A stretch of 64,000 nt of DNA, taken from Cryptomeria japonica. Taxonomy: Eukaryota; Streptophyta; Pinopsida; Cupressales; Cupressaceae. The stretch spans positions 268,678,075-268,742,074 of the forward strand of contig NC_081407.1 of assembly GCF_030272615.1 (NCBI RefSeq), read 5' to 3'. Position 1 is the first letter of the stretch; each line of letters opens with the position of its first letter. The notes beneath the pieces are model-generated. The model saw only the letters and a program-made list of their open reading frames with translations, was not told the DNA's origin and did not search any database. Positions 20,163 through 32,689 of this stretch are shown one piece after another. The position numbers and the translations under genes were made by a program.

Positions 20163-21204
20163 TGTTGGTATTATAGATGTGTTGCATTAGTTTTGTCATT
20201 GATGTCAACACTTATTCTTCTAGAGATCTTTGGTTATGCTGAACAGGCACATTATGTTCACCAGCAAGTTCAGTGACTTATGCATAGTCACCGGTATATT
20301 GTTCACCGACACTAAGGATGACTTGTTATCATCTGGAGATCACTTGGTTATGTCGAAGACATGGTTTGAATACTTGGTTTTGGTGTTTTGGTTATTGGTC
20401 TAATTGGGTTGACATATTTTTTGTTACCAGCAAATTGGTCTAGGTTATGGACTGGTATGCATTATCTATTCCAGATCAGCACGACACATTATGGAGATGA
20501 TTTATTGATTGGATATTGTTGTAAATGTATTGATCTGACATGATGCATCACATTTTGACTTATTTATAATTGATTTAATTGCAATATTCTTAGTAATCTG
20601 ACCTACACATTTGGTCTTAGGTTTTGGTATATATGTAAGATCTCAATTGATGAGATAGATGTAGCAAAAAGAGAATGTAACGGTACATGGTATATGGTAT
20701 TATAACATGGTATGTGTGAATATTGAAGATCATATGAGCAGACCATAGAGAAGGCTCAAGGAATGTTTGAAGGTGGTTATCAGAGCTTAATTGGTACTGA
20801 AGCCAGCATTGGAGATGCTACTTTGAGCAATACATTATCATTGGATTTAACCATCCAATTGTAGTCAGTGTGACTCCTATTTTGTGATTGAGCAGTGAGC
20901 TCTAGGCGGTTGGCCTTTCTGCATGTGCAAACCCCATATGTATACACATACTATTTGCAGTAGTATCATCTAATTGTGGGTAAGGTTTCCCACCGTGGTT
21001 TTTCCCCTTACAGGGTTTCCACGTACAAATCTTTGTGTTATGTGTTATGGATGTTGTTTCTCTTTTTGTTTCATGCATTAAGTTTCACCGATATTAATAT
21101 TAACTGTTAATCTGTTAACCAACATTAAGTTTGGTTTACCGGTATTAAATTCATAGTCAACTGATTCAACCCCCCCCCTCTCAGTTGTCTCCTAGGTCCT
21201 AACA
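20163..21204 (+). repeat. Copia I 3' LTR, about 1042 bp
   Basis: It starts TGTTGGTATTAT and ends GTCCTAACA. A 9-base C run lies about 30 bases before the end (near 21171-21179), a feature shared with the LTRs ending at 30131, 40393 and 43871. Confidence 0.85.
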
Positions 21205-21639
21205 ATATCTAAATGTCCACAACAAGTATAATAGAAATATAATGTTCACAACATGTATAATAGAAATGTCAGATATACATAATAAAAGAAGCAAGCATGT
21301 ATATATAAGAATATAATGAGCTATGTCACTCCCTATCCCGATCCCTGATCTGATTTGTCGCGTGCTCCAGGGGCCTACATTGTGTACACAATTTCCATGT
21401 TAAAAAAATTATATATATAGTGGATCCTGATGAATAGGAAAAAAATAAGACACATCAATTTATATTTACATGTGTATCCTGATGAATAGGATCACCAAGT
21501 GCCTGCAAATCTTCATATCTCGCATCCATCATAATCTCCTGTAATATATATTGAAAATTAAAAAAAAATTTCAGTACCGTGAATACATAAAAACTTTATA
21601 TATACAACTAAGTTAAAATTAAAATTTCCAGTTTCTTAC
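21205..21639. other. AT-rich spacer with a 29-bp direct duplication
   Basis: AATGTYCACAACAWGTATAA-type units occur at 21212-21240 and 21241-21269. No coding motif was recognised in the rest. Confidence 0.5.
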
Positions 21640-22841
21640 CTTATTCCTCTCCTCAAATGCATGCTCGATGCCAGATATCTTCGAAGAGTGTAATGACATA
21701 GCATTTGGATCAATAAAGTCATCCATAAGAAGAGATGAAAAACCTCATCGCCAAACTCCTGGAGTCTGTGGTGTAGGCTGCATTTTAGTCTCGAGAGCTA
21801 TAGGAGGTATCGAAATATCCTCCTACCTGGAACTACCAGGCTCTGAATCTCCTCCACCATGGCTGGTACTAGTCGAGGGTCTCTCAAGTACTTATCCAAT
21901 GAACTCAGGCAGTTGTTGAGGAGTGATCCTATGTAATGTAGAGAGAGCCTGATAAGCATCCACAAGATCACTCACTAAATAGGAGCTTATCTGGCGCAGA
22001 CGATCCTTTGGTAAACGTGTGATCTCTGCAGGCAACGGTAGCTCATAACGAATACATGGGTCATAAATGGATATGTCTCATCAATAATAGGGGTAGTATG
22101 AGAATGCAACATATATCTCCCCACGTGATCAAATGTCATCTCATCAACCTGAGTAGCAATGTTGGCAATGCTAGAATACATGCCAACGCGTGCCTCCTTA
22201 GCTACCATATCATCAACACCACCTATGACCAAATCCAAACCTTTTGGAAAAACCGAAAGGTTTTGACCCACCATTGCCCTCTTACTAGGGGGTTGTGTAT
22301 CATGGTGTCTAAATTTGTCTGCAAATCTGCCCCTACCCTGCCCAGCATGTTGTGGAAAGTCTGTGTAATCAACATCATATCCTAGATGAAATTATGCATA
22401 CAATTGTTTGCAGAAATACTATGTCATCTCACCCTTCTACGACCACCTATGATGTGTTGCCAACCATCTAGGATATATGAATGGTGCGATAATAGGATCC
22501 TCACATCTAGTGACCCGATATCCTCTAACCACAACCATTTCCATGTAAAATGGGAAAATGGATTTCATATTCACTGCAGAAACATCTCTATCTATTGTTT
22601 TCCATTTAACCATGCCATAGACAGTGTGAGATAAAGTCCTATAAAAATGCACAATGTGAGGGTCATCATATGGGTTGTAACTATGCTAGAGAGGACTGTA
22701 TTCTTAAAATAGTCTCAGTACAAGTAGTCTCTGAATTCTCGGGAGTACTCTCAGGAGTCTTAGACCTACGTGAGGTTTGTTGAGGATCAGGATGCACACT
22801 CTGCTCAAAAGAAAAATGATGTGAACCACTAGAAGCCATAT
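21640..22841 (-). pseudogene. Unidentified decayed coding sequence
   Basis: On the minus strand ATG 22841 opens MASSGSHHFSFEQSVHPDPQ, a Ser/Pro-rich start. Frame changes then lead through HFYRTLSHTVYGMVKWKTID (22652-22437) and the 95-codon run MVGQNLSVFPKGLDLVIGG to IVCAR (22274-21987), then through further broken stretches to about 21640. Several stretches look like real protein composition but the frame is broken at least three times. I recognise no transposase or host domain. It may be an ORF of an unidentified DNA transposon or a dead host gene. Confidence 0.35.
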
Positions 22842-22849
22842 CTAGATGT

Positions 22850-23840
22850 GATGTGAAATGTATGAATATATATGTGTGTGAATCTGCATGTATACATTAA
22901 ATTGAATTAAAAACAAGTTTATATACAGCGTATGCCACAAACAAGATGAAACATTGTACAAATGCACTTGAGTTAAACATTTTAAACAAAACGAATCAAA
23001 TGAACTGTGACCTATAGACTTTGCAACTTAAAGATTACATTGCAAAACAAATTACATGAACATACACATGAACTTATTTAACATAAAAATTATAATATGA
23101 ATATGCGACTACACCATTATAGATAATGATTATGAGATCATTTTATTAAACTAGAAAGTTATGCCAAATATCATGTTGATAATAATAATAATTCTAGCAT
23201 ATTTGTACTTCAAATATAAAATTTTCTAATAGGTATATAATGTTGGAGTAAAATAGACAATCACCTAATTTATTAATAAATCATTAATTACATTCCTTTT
23301 ACTTTATCTAGGGTTTTCATTTTACTTTTATAAGCAAATTCATTAGTGTAAAACTTAATCTACTTAATCTAGTTTAACCAAAGATCACACAAAAGGATTG
23401 AACCAAAGATCAAAGAACCAAAAATATTTAGGAAATTTCAATGAAGCTATTAAAATTTTCTAAGAATTCTAATCATAATAATGATTAATGGGAGGGAACC
23501 AACATTTAGAATCATGATTTGGGAGTAGAACTTAAGAGAAGTAGGGGATATATGGAGCCAAGACTTAAATAACAAAAGTTATAATTAGAAGTTGAAATAA
23601 TGAAGCTCACTATATAGTATTTATTGCACCAAAGGGTTCTAGGATCTCAAAAGGTTCCACAAAGTGATATGCAAGTTTGGAAGACAAAAAATAATCAAGC
23701 TTGTTAGTGGCTAATTTATTAGAAACACTCTGTTCAATACATATGACTATTTTGATGTATATATTTTTGTCATTTATAAATTTTCTAAAAATCCACTACA
23801 TTTCCCAATCGCTAATCAATCTAAGTTTGGTCTTTCATCT
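22850..23840. other. AT-rich interval with nothing recognised
   Basis: The A/T content is very high. There are no convincing frames, terminal repeats or tandem arrays. Confidence 0.5.
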
Positions 23841-23849
23841 TTTCTAGTT

Positions 23850-24215
23850 CATTTGGACCACAATTACCATGTCCGAGCCTATTTGTTAAGCATACAATAC
23901 TTGAGCTTACGAACCTCCAATGAAGAAATGAGAAGTGTGTTTATGGTTAGTGTAACTATCATATGCAAACTCAATTAATGGTAAGTAAGTTCCCATAATT
24001 TTGTTCACAAATCCTCAATAATTTGGTTCACTCTCTTTTTGTTGATCAATCTTCAGGTGATGGGTTGATCTATAGTCCAATTTACTTCCCAATTATGTGT
24101 ATGTTTTTCTAAAACCTTGACATTGTCTAGCTGTCTCAAATATTATCTTATCAAACTTACCTTTATTAAATATGATATTCTTTGGTACTCCATGAAACTA
24201 AAAGATCTCCTAAAC
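23850..24215 (-). pseudogene. Gypsy integrase relic
   Basis: Minus-strand reading near 24060-24010 gives NKKRVNQIIEDL, matching the conserved gypsy integrase run that follows HPxTDGQT. Upstream (about 24205-24170) is a VPKxIIF-like stretch and downstream KLWELTYH. Frames are broken by stops. It is a short remnant of an older element and its lineage cannot be set. Confidence 0.45.
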
Positions 24216-24295
24216 TCTTGGAAGGTATACATGGATGCCTGAATGTAATTAGAGAGATTGTTTGTAAATTATATTCTCTTATATTGGTTGTAATT

Positions 24296-24535
24296 ATATG
24301 GTTTTTTGGTTGTATATGTTTTTTTGGTTGTATATGTTTTGGTTGTATATGTTTTTTTGGTTGTATATGTTTTGGTTGTATATGTTTTTTGGTTGTATAT
24401 TCTGGTTATATATGTTTTGGTTGTATATGTTTTTTGGTTGTATATGTTTTGGTTGTATATGTTTTTTGGTTGTATATGTTTTGGTTGTATATGTTTTTTG
24501 GTTGTATATGTTTTGGTTGTATATGTTTTTAATTA
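24296..24535. repeat. Minisatellite of GGTTGTATATGTTTT units
   Basis: About 15 units alternate mainly between 15-16 and 17-18 bp depending on the T-run length, with one variant (TTCTGGTTATATATG) near 24400. All three plus frames stay open and give Cys/Val/Tyr/Phe repeats, which is a repeat artefact and not a protein. A/T-only sequence follows to about 24700. Confidence 0.95.
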
Positions 24536-24710
24536 TATGTAATTAAAACAATATATATACATATATTATTATTAAAAAAATTAAAAATTAAAAAATATAT
24601 ACATATAAATTAATAAAATAATTAAAAAATAAAAAATCTATACATACAAATTATTAAAACAATTATAAACAATTATAAATTAAAAAAATTAAAAAAAGCC
24701 TTTTGGCCCT

Positions 24711-24965
24711 ACCTTGCTTAGTCGAAAGTCTTCTTAGCCCCCCTCCCACTCTAGCTATTTCAAAGTGTGCAAATGGGGGGCTCAAAGAAGGAAGGGAGGT
24801 ATATGTAGGGTCAGGTAGTACTCGGTCAGACTTGACCGAGTCCTACTAGGCCAAGTATACCTTGCCACTCGTCCTCCACGTAGGTGCCACGCAGACTTGG
24901 CCAAGTCCTACTCGGCCAAGTACGATTTCTTTTTGTGTCACACTTAACTAAAAGTGCGACACAAC
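24711..24965. other. GC-rich palindromic patch
   Basis: In an AT-rich setting this stretch has a hairpin with 9-bp arms (24820-24828 and 24833-24841), a perfect 14-bp palindrome GACTTGGCCAAGTC (24894-24907) and a hairpin with 12-bp arms and one mismatch (24934-24963). TACTNGGCCAAGTA-like phrases recur. It may be the end of a DNA transposon or MITE; the class is not determined. Confidence 0.5.
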
Positions 24966-24999
24966 ACTATGCTTTCACCCGGAAGTCTCCTCTAGTTTC

Positions 25000-25440
25000 T
25001 AATAGGTACACTTTTAAGGCCAATTGTTTTACATGAAATAGATATGGACATAGAGCTAGTGAATGTAGAAGTCAAATATGAAGTCAACCTAATGTGATGA
25101 GATGTTGTTCATACAACAAGTTTGGATATAAAGAAAATGAGTGTAGGACCAGGATGATTTGGAATGTTTATAGGAATACAAATGTCAGACAATGATTTCA
25201 TGGAATATGAGCTACTCCCGTAGTAGATATGGGCATAAATAAAGCATTTGAATGCAAAACATCTAATAGGTTCGGAAGTAATGGAAGATATGGGAATCAT
25301 CATCAAAGGAGTCTGGTTTGCTACAATTGTAACAAAGTAGGGCATTTGGCAAGAGATTGCAGAAATAAATCTGGTATGTCTTTTAAACTAACAAAGAAAG
25401 TGGACATTAACCTTGAGAAGGAAAAGATGAAAAAGGTGTG
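25000..25440 (+). pseudogene. Copia II gag fragment with zinc knuckles
   Basis: Two decayed knuckles (NRYGHRASECR near 25040 and CSYNKFGYKENECR near 25105) precede an intact CYNCNKVGHLARDC near 25320. Basic linkers lie between them. The best open run is 25229-25441. The layout of several knuckles in series matches copia I gag. Stops interrupt the first half. Confidence 0.65.
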
Positions 25441-25802
25441 AGTAAAGAAATTTAATGAAAAGATTGAGCATAATACAAAAGTTGTGTCAACACCCTTCCT
25501 CCAGAAATTGAATTTTCATGCTGGACTAGGGGGGTGAATTGAAAGAAAAATCTTAAATACCCCCTACAAATTTAGAGCGATAGTGTTTCTGGTGCTTTCA
25601 AATATTTTTGGGTGTTATCGAAAAAGAAAGTCAAAAAGGGAAAGTTGTTTTGGGAAGTATACTTGTCATTAATGTCTATTTTATTGAAAGAAAATATATT
25701 GAGAACTTAATTATTTCGATCACTTGAGAGAATGAATCCTAAAGAATTACAATGCAAAGAGGAGCTTAGTGTGTTGCACAAAGAAAACCCTAAGTCCACG
25801 GT

Positions 25803-28800
25803 ATGTCAGTTCTAGTTGTTGTTGATCTCGAATTAAAACCTAGACTGGTACTGAAGCCATATCCATTCATCGCGATATTGATCGATAAAGATGGAGCATT
25901 TTCAAGGGTGTCTACTCACTGTCTATATACTAAAGATGTGTGTGTCTACATTCACACTAAAATGGAAGAGGTAAGTCATATAAAATTCAATTACCTATGG
26001 GAGAAAGTAACTGAATATGATGGTGTGACTCTAAAGAAATATTATAAAAATATTAGAGGCTAGATTGGACATTTGGAGATTCTTTTTTAATTTTTTTGAT
26101 GAGAATGAATGGATTAAAATAATTTTGATCCAAATTAATGGAGACATAATATATCTTGATAAACCCTATTGGATTATGAAGGAGGTTTCTTTTAACCCTA
26201 ATCGGTCTTTGTCGAATGGGAGAGGTTTTGACTAAGCGATCTGTAAAGAATGGCACTGTTACCACTCTAACATGAGCAAAATGTGATGGAAGAGCAATGA
26301 CTATTAAAAATATCAATAATCTTGGAGTGAAGCTTGTAACAAAATACCTGGCATACAAAATTTAATTGCAGAATCAAGAAGGTACGACTACAATGATAGC
26401 TATTCATACAACATTCAAAATTATGGTATGTAACGATTTGTTTGATTTGTGTGAGATTATTTTGAGTGTATTAATGGAGAGACTAAATAAAATGAGGTAG
26501 AACAAATACCTCTTCAATTTTGGTTCATTGATAATTTGTTTAGCTTTTATGTTCTTAAATGAACTCCTCGATAGAGATAATGTTGTATGTGAGAAGACAT
26601 GTCCATTGGGGAGACAAATAGGTGATTATGTGAAGAGTATGTTGGATGACAAGAAGTACCAAAGGGATTTCAATGGTTGGTTTAGGGAATTGAAATCAAC
26701 TATGCAACAAAGATATAGGTTTTCATTAGACTTAGTGAATCGTTATAGAGACACATTTACCTTTGCTATTAGTAGGGACAATTGTTATATTATTTTTCAT
26801 GGAACCATGAGTTAGGTGGTTTCTGGAGCTTCCCTATGAGCTATCTAATAAAATGTTAGTAGAAAACATTAATCAGGTGAAGAATTTGGACAAGGATCTG
26901 GAAGATGACCGATTTGTAACTGTGGAAGAGATTGAAGAAAGTATAAGGAAAGAAAAATTTGCAAAGACTTTAAATTAGAGAATGCATGCGATATTCACCA
27001 AAATGGGGCTTACAAAATCTGCATAGAAATATGTATCCTGGACATCTAAGTCGACATCATTGTCATCTGCTGCTAAGCACAATGCTTCAAAATATCCAGA
27101 AGTGTGTAGAGTGGAAATATATCTATAGAGAAGAAAAGGAAACCTAGAAGGAAAAAAAGAGCTCAAAGAAAAGTAGAGGAAATAGATGAGAGCACCAATG
27201 AGGAGGTAGAAAAAGAAAGATTTGTAATGAGCCCTAGGAAATTGAATCTTGAAGAAACTCCAGTGAAAGGACCTTCGGTTAAGAAGCAGAAAAGAGGATC
27301 ATCCTCTAGTTAAGGAAATGGGAAGTTTACAAAGAAAGAGGAGAATCCAAAGGTAGAAGTCTTGAATATAGAAAGTTTGATTAATGTTATTGTTGATAAT
27401 CAATCTTTGAGTTATATTTTAGAAACTTATAATGAATTTGAACCAATGAATACGGATATGATGCAAAAATCTATGATTAGATATATAGTTTTGTTTGATA
27501 AAACATTGAATGATATTAAAGATGAAATTATAGAAGATCCTTATGATATTTTAGTGGAGAAAAGGAAAGATGTAATATCTAAAGAATCAAATTTTAGACT
27601 TACTTCTATACATAGATTTTGTAGTCCTTATAGAAAGGAAGCTCGACTGATGATTTAGCAAGCCCCTGAACATTTGTTTTCACACTAAGGAAAGAGTAAA
27701 TCTTATCATGGTTGATGATCCAGAAGACATTAAGAGAATAAGGACACAAATGAACAATATTGCATAAGAAGTTGCAGAAAAGGTTACCATCTCACTATCT
27801 TCTCTTTCGAAGAAGATATCTAAGCAAACTGATCTGGATTAACCTAGTGGAATCCATGTGTTTGTAAATAAGCCAAAATATATTCTGGTTATTGTAGATG
27901 TTTTTTATACAAATGAAGAGAAACCAGAAGAGAAAGGGATTGAACATGAGTCTGAGAATGTGTTTGAGAACCTGAAATATTTACAAGCAAATAATGCCTT
28001 ATATTCTTTATTGTAGTCTTAAGGAAGTGCTTCTAAGAGATAGGTTGCAAAAATAGAAGAAGTGAGGAATAACTGAAAAGTGTTGAGTCTGAAAAGACTT
28101 TGATAGTTCTATCAACTATTGTTTCTGAATCTGACATTTTGCCTGAGTTGTTAAAAGTTCTTGTCTCACAAGGCAATTTGGATATTGATATGTTATCCCC
28201 TAGCAAATTCTATTACTTAGTAATTCTTTACTATCTGAAGTAAGGAAGAAGAGTTATGTTTCAAGAGATTTAGTTGAGGATATGCTAAAGTTTCTCCATG
28301 AGAAACTTTCAGAAGTTAGAATTGATTCTTGAAATGATGAAGACCAAATAAGAAATGCTTTCAATAAGCTAAAAGTAGGTGTTGTGGATTTTGAAGAAAG
28401 ATTTTCTAAGTTTGTTGAGAAAAGGATTTCATTTGAAAGATTATAATCTCTATAGAAAAAATGTACAGAATCACATGTCAGGATAAAGGAAAAGATAGCC
28501 TCTCTTGGTGATAGCATTGATCATGTAATAGAGACATTTAGAATTAGTTTGTCTTGGTCGAAAGCCATTGCAAATGTTCATTAACAGATTACAAATATAG
28601 AACATACTATCCTAGATATTTCAAATAACTTTGACCCCCAGAGAGATGAAGATGGTTCCAAATGGATGAAAATTTCTTAGTTCAACAAGGATTTGGAACT
28701 TTGAAATGTTCAAAAGAAAGCAATTAAGAAAGACTTTGATAGATTGTGAGACATAGTTGAGATTCACATCTCTGGAATGTTAAAAGTGACAAGGAATACA

Positions 28801-28971
28801 AACAAGTTATATGTTGTTGTGTTGTCTCCATCAAGTTGTGAAGATGCTGAAAAATATATTTTAGAAATGGAGAGTCAAATCAAGGTACTTTATTTTGTTG
28901 ACATAGATTCGAATGTTGTTTTACAACAACTACATTTAGCGCATGGTGGAGCCATCGCTGCAGTTCTCTAA
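25803..28971 (+). pseudogene. Copia II large extra ORF, unknown family, decayed
   Basis: Over 3 kb of plus-strand sequence has protein-like composition broken by stops and frameshifts. Open pieces include 25803-26063 (DKDGAFSRV, KDVCVYIHTKMEEVSHIKF), 26528-26815 (CPLGRQIGDYVKSMLDDKKY), 27362-27658 and 28777-28971. The end (about 28250-28970) is Glu/Lys/Ile-rich and coiled-coil-like. The first piece is homologous to copia I 1983-2228. The length before decay would be near 1000 codons. No known domain was recognised. The interval 25442-25802 before it has no recognisable motif. Confidence 0.5.
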
Positions 28972-29170
28972 GGTACTTAATTTCTTCTAGTTGTGTATCT
29001 AATTTTGTGTATATGGATTATTTTTCTTAGGGGGAGTCATTTGCATCCTTTGTCTTTGATGGAAAAGGGGGAGAGAAAGATGAAAAATGAATTGTAATGA
29101 ATTGTGTACCGAGATAATAAATTTTTGATAATCAAATTGGCAAGGTTGGTTGGCAGGTGTTGCCATCAAT

Positions 29171-29185
29171 GACAAAGAGGGAGAT
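29171..29185 (+). other. Copia II polypurine tract
   Basis: GACAAAGAGGGAGAT precedes TGTTAC. The context TGCCATCAATGACAAAG parallels copia I at 20140-20152. Two more GGGGGAG boxes lie upstream at about 29031 and 29087. Confidence 0.8.
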
Positions 29186-30131
29186 TGTTACAAAGATGTC
29201 TTTGTCTTTTAATTGATGCCAACCCCTTTTGATCTGGAATTAGTCTGAAATCCGAGAGTAGACTGAAAGTAGTGTTTTGGGTCCAACAACTTTGTTTTGG
29301 TATAGAATGCTTATGTTTTAATCTGAAAGAGTTTTGTTTATAGATTGTATCATTGAAGCTCCCTGAAAGAAATTTTCATGTATCTATTAATGATCTAGTT
29401 GTTATTTTTGGTTTGAAGCCTTTAGTTTTGGTCTAGATTAAGATCATATGTTTCACATTTTGGGTCAGAAGCATGCATACACATTACAATCTATTTTGTG
29501 GCCGACTTGGTGAAGCTGATTGTTTAGGATTGGTATATACGTACATATGTAAGGTAGATGTAAAAGATATATGTGAATGTGAAATTAAGTAGTGATTGAT
29601 TGTGCAACTTAATGTAAGGATGGCGATGTGAGTGATGCAGAGATATTTGTTTCTTTAAGGTCAGTGATCTGAAGACTCAATGGTTTGTATATTTTGTTAG
29701 GTCTAATTTGTGTTGTATCTGGAATTGTGATCAACATACAAAGTTGCTTGTGTTCATGCAATTCTTTTTTTGAACATTGTAAATCAGTATCTTGCCTTGT
29801 TGTAGTTAGCTTCAGTGCATAAACCTATCTTTGTATCTTTCCCCAAGAGCAGTTAGCCTTGGATAGCAAGTTCTAAGTAGTGAGCTTCCTCTTTTTGTAA
29901 ACATTTCTATATAGTGAATTAATTTTGTGAGTTAACACTCACCATGGTTTTTCCCGAATCAAGTTTTCAACGTATAAAATATTGGTGTTCATGTGTCAAT
30001 GATTTATGATGTTTTTGTTTAGAGCTTCTTGTTGTGCTCACCTAGAATAAACTAGTTAATGTAAGATTGCAATCCAAAATTTTAACTAATGTTGATTCAC
30101 CCCCCCTCTCAATATCTAATGTGGTTCAACA
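29186..30131 (+). repeat. Copia II 3' LTR, about 946 bp
   Basis: It starts TGTTACAAAGATG and ends GGTTCAACA. A C run near 30100-30106 precedes the end by about 25 bases. The start is fixed by the purine tract; the end is chosen at the first CA after the C run. Confidence 0.7.
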
Positions 30132-30589
30132 TGAAAATCAAAAGAATAGATAAAGGAAATTTCAGGTAATTTTTTTTTTGGCTCTTACATTGTTATTGCT
30201 AACTATAATGAGCTCAAACAAGTTTTCTACACTTGATTCTCATGAGTTATATCCAATAATCAACTGCATAGATCAATTTAAGGGATAAAAGAAGAACACG
30301 TCTTCAATTGTACAAGTTTTCTCTAAAAATAATAAACCCTACTTTTAAACTAGGTTCCACCTTTGTAGTTCACAATCTTAGGCTTGAGTAATCATTTGTA
30401 TTTTATAGTCTCACTTTTGAAAAATCATACATTCTTCTTTGTAGTTTGGTGTATATTTTTATTTTTCTAATTGAAAATAATTGGTTTCCTAGGAAATATT
30501 AAATAATATCTCTAGACAATAATTATAATTATTTGTATATCCTACATAAATGTGTGTGTGTGTGTATGTTATATCAATGTATATAGAGT
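30132..30589. other. AT-rich spacer
   Basis: No gene was seen. A short TG repeat lies near 30549-30565. Confidence 0.5.
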
Positions 30590-31035
30590 CAGACGTTGGA
30601 TTATGAGGGCCTCCCCTTTTGTTGTCGGCATTGCTTCTCTATTGGTCACTTGGCCACAAATTGTTCTCTCTCATGCTATAAAGGCATTTCCACTTGGTGG
30701 AAGGATGCTTATGGTGAACACCTAACTATCTTGGCTTTTGATTTGTTGAATCTTCATAGGATGTTGATGATTCTTAATAGGACATGATGTTGTGCCTCCA
30801 TTTACTAGTGTGGCCTCCTCAGGCCTTGTGGATCATCCTTCAGCTCATGTTATTGTTATGTTCCCATCTGGACCCATGGACCATGTTGCTCATGTTCTAC
30901 TCAAGCCTTTAGTAGTGGATTTTTCGCCTAATCAACATCCTACTTATGGTGTTGGTGATCCCACTAAGGGGATTCCTCTTTCTCCCCCTTGTGTTGGTGT
31001 TCCAAATGATAGTATTGTGTGGATTGTTGTTTGGT
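30590..31035 (+). pseudogene. LINE-type ORF1 zinc-knuckle fragment
   Basis: YEGLPFCCRHCFSIGHLATNC (about 30599-30663) is the CX2CX4HX4C knuckle preceded by a YEGLP phrase, typical of plant LINE ORF1 proteins and related DUF4283/zf-CCHC_4 sequences. The frame stops at 30785. A Pro/Val-rich run follows to 31035 in another frame. No RT was found nearby, so this is an isolated fragment. Confidence 0.55.
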
Positions 31036-32689
31036 GATAGAAAAAAAGATTTCTCTTCCTCTTCTTCCCAAACTCTTGCCTGAGTTATGGGTGATATTTC
31101 TATCCACCCTTAATGTGGGTTACTAGTTGCTTTGCTAGTGAGTTGTTTTGGACCTTGCTAACAGAGGTATGTTTTTAACCAATTGTATGTAGCCTTTTTG
31201 GATTGTCTTTGTATAAGATCAACATCCTTGTTTTTCTGCTTTACTAATCAAAAACAATGTATATATATAGCATTAACAAATATTATAAAAAAATAGAATA
31301 TTAATATTATATTTTATATTTAAATACAAAATATTAGATTAATGGTGATTATATATAGAGAGAGAGAGAGGATATTCCAAGGAAGAATGTGATGTGTCTA
31401 GCTACATAAAAGTAAAAATGCTTAGCCTAATAGGCATCTTTAGGGAAAGTTTGTCATGTACCATGCATATTATTTTAAAATTAGCAAAAAAACTCATATA
31501 CTTCAACTCTAAGTCAATAATAAGCCTAAGCTCTATTTTTTTTCTCTCCAAAGTAATATGGATCCCAACACTTCCAGCAACCCTAACAATAAGATAGAGG
31601 AATATAATATTAATGATTGATAAAATTAAGTGCAATATGAAATTCATAAAATTCAAAGGATTATCAGTATTTAGTATTTAGGGAGAAGATGGAGTTGTTA
31701 CAAGAGCTAGACATTTATTAAGAGTAAATAATTAGATTTGAGCTTTTGTAAGGCAATTTTGATTATCTTTGTAATAAAATATTTTATTAAAAATAATTTA
31801 TGGGTAGGGATTTTTATTAGTGTTATTTTAGGGATTTTCTTCTATCTAGTTTTTATCAAGTGTGTTTCAATCAAGAACAATAAGTTATTAAGTTTAATTC
31901 AAATGTATTTTTTTGTGATTTTTTTCTTTAGAATTTTTTTTTTTAAAAAAGAGAGGGGTAAACACTCTTGATCCAAAGCTATGAATCAATGAGGTCATAA
32001 ATAGGAGACCTCATCCCCATTTAAACATTCAACAATAGCACATAGCATGGTTTCAACCTTGATGACAAGAACACCAACACCACAACTTAACTATCGCAAC
32101 ATGCTAATACCAGTTTTACTTAAGAATAATTATTGTAAGAACTATTTTGACATTTAATATAGTTAAGTCATTTAAGCATAAAGATATACACAAATATTTA
32201 CATTAGATTTGTTATATTGACTCTATTTTTCAAGAAAGAATGTGGACTATGTAAAAGTATGAATACAATGAAATTAAATAACACCACTTTCCTAAATCTA
32301 TGAATTTCTTTTTTTATATAATTTGGTAGAAGCAATTGTAAAATTGAAATACATTTTTCATATGGAATTTAAATTATAATTACATATCACTCCATCATGA
32401 TCATAAAGAAACTAACTAAAACTCAATTTATAAATCAAAGTTAGTAATTTGTCATATATTTGGGTAATTGGAAATTGGTTGGGAACCATCTTCATCTTAT
32501 TCATTTGATGCTTGACCCATCACCTTCAAAACCATTTTCAAATTAGTTGGTTGGTCTCTTCTTAATAGAGAAAAATATTTCGGTCTCTTCTTACTTTTTC
32601 AAAAATATTTTTCACACATCTTCTTTCAAAATTCGACTTCTAATTATAATTGTTTCATCAAATGAATTTTTTTGAACATTTATATACTT
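31036..32689. other. AT-rich interval, no gene recognised
   Basis: A short GA repeat lies near 31357-31370. Two frames (31402-31656 minus and 31738-31971 plus) are hydrophobic and A/T-driven without any known motif. I see nothing else. Confidence 0.5.

Larger units (their letters stand above)
1..21204 (+). mobile_element. Copia I: degenerate Ty1/copia LTR retrotransposon
   Basis: The order read on the plus strand is the 5' LTR tip, an iMet-type primer site, a coiled-coil and zinc-knuckle gag, an unidentified coding stretch, the RT to RNase H half of copia pol, a 3' untranslated region, a purine tract and a full 3' LTR. No protease or integrase is visible between gag and RT, so the element is internally deleted or chimeric. 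The coding parts carry stops and frameshifts. The Tat A element (3529-19648) is inserted in the RNase H codons and splits the frame. The true 5' end lies left of the window. Confidence 0.85.
24990..30131 (+). mobile_element. Copia II: truncated copia-like element without RT or integrase
   Basis: It contains zinc-knuckle gag sequence, a very long decayed coding region of unknown type, purine-rich boxes, a polypurine tract and a 3' LTR. No protease, integrase or RT motif is present. No 5' LTR or primer site was found upstream of about 24990. The element either was non-autonomous or has lost its 5' end. Its LTR resembles copia I in the purine tract context and the terminal C run. Confidence 0.7.

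Noticed and set aside
24296-24535. Possible CRISPR-like array
   Set aside because: Units are contiguous without unique spacers, and the context is a plant retrotransposon region.
24182-24546. 116-, 82- and 78-codon Cys/Val/Tyr/Phe-rich frames
   Set aside because: All three forward frames are open because the minisatellite lacks stops. This is a repeat artefact.
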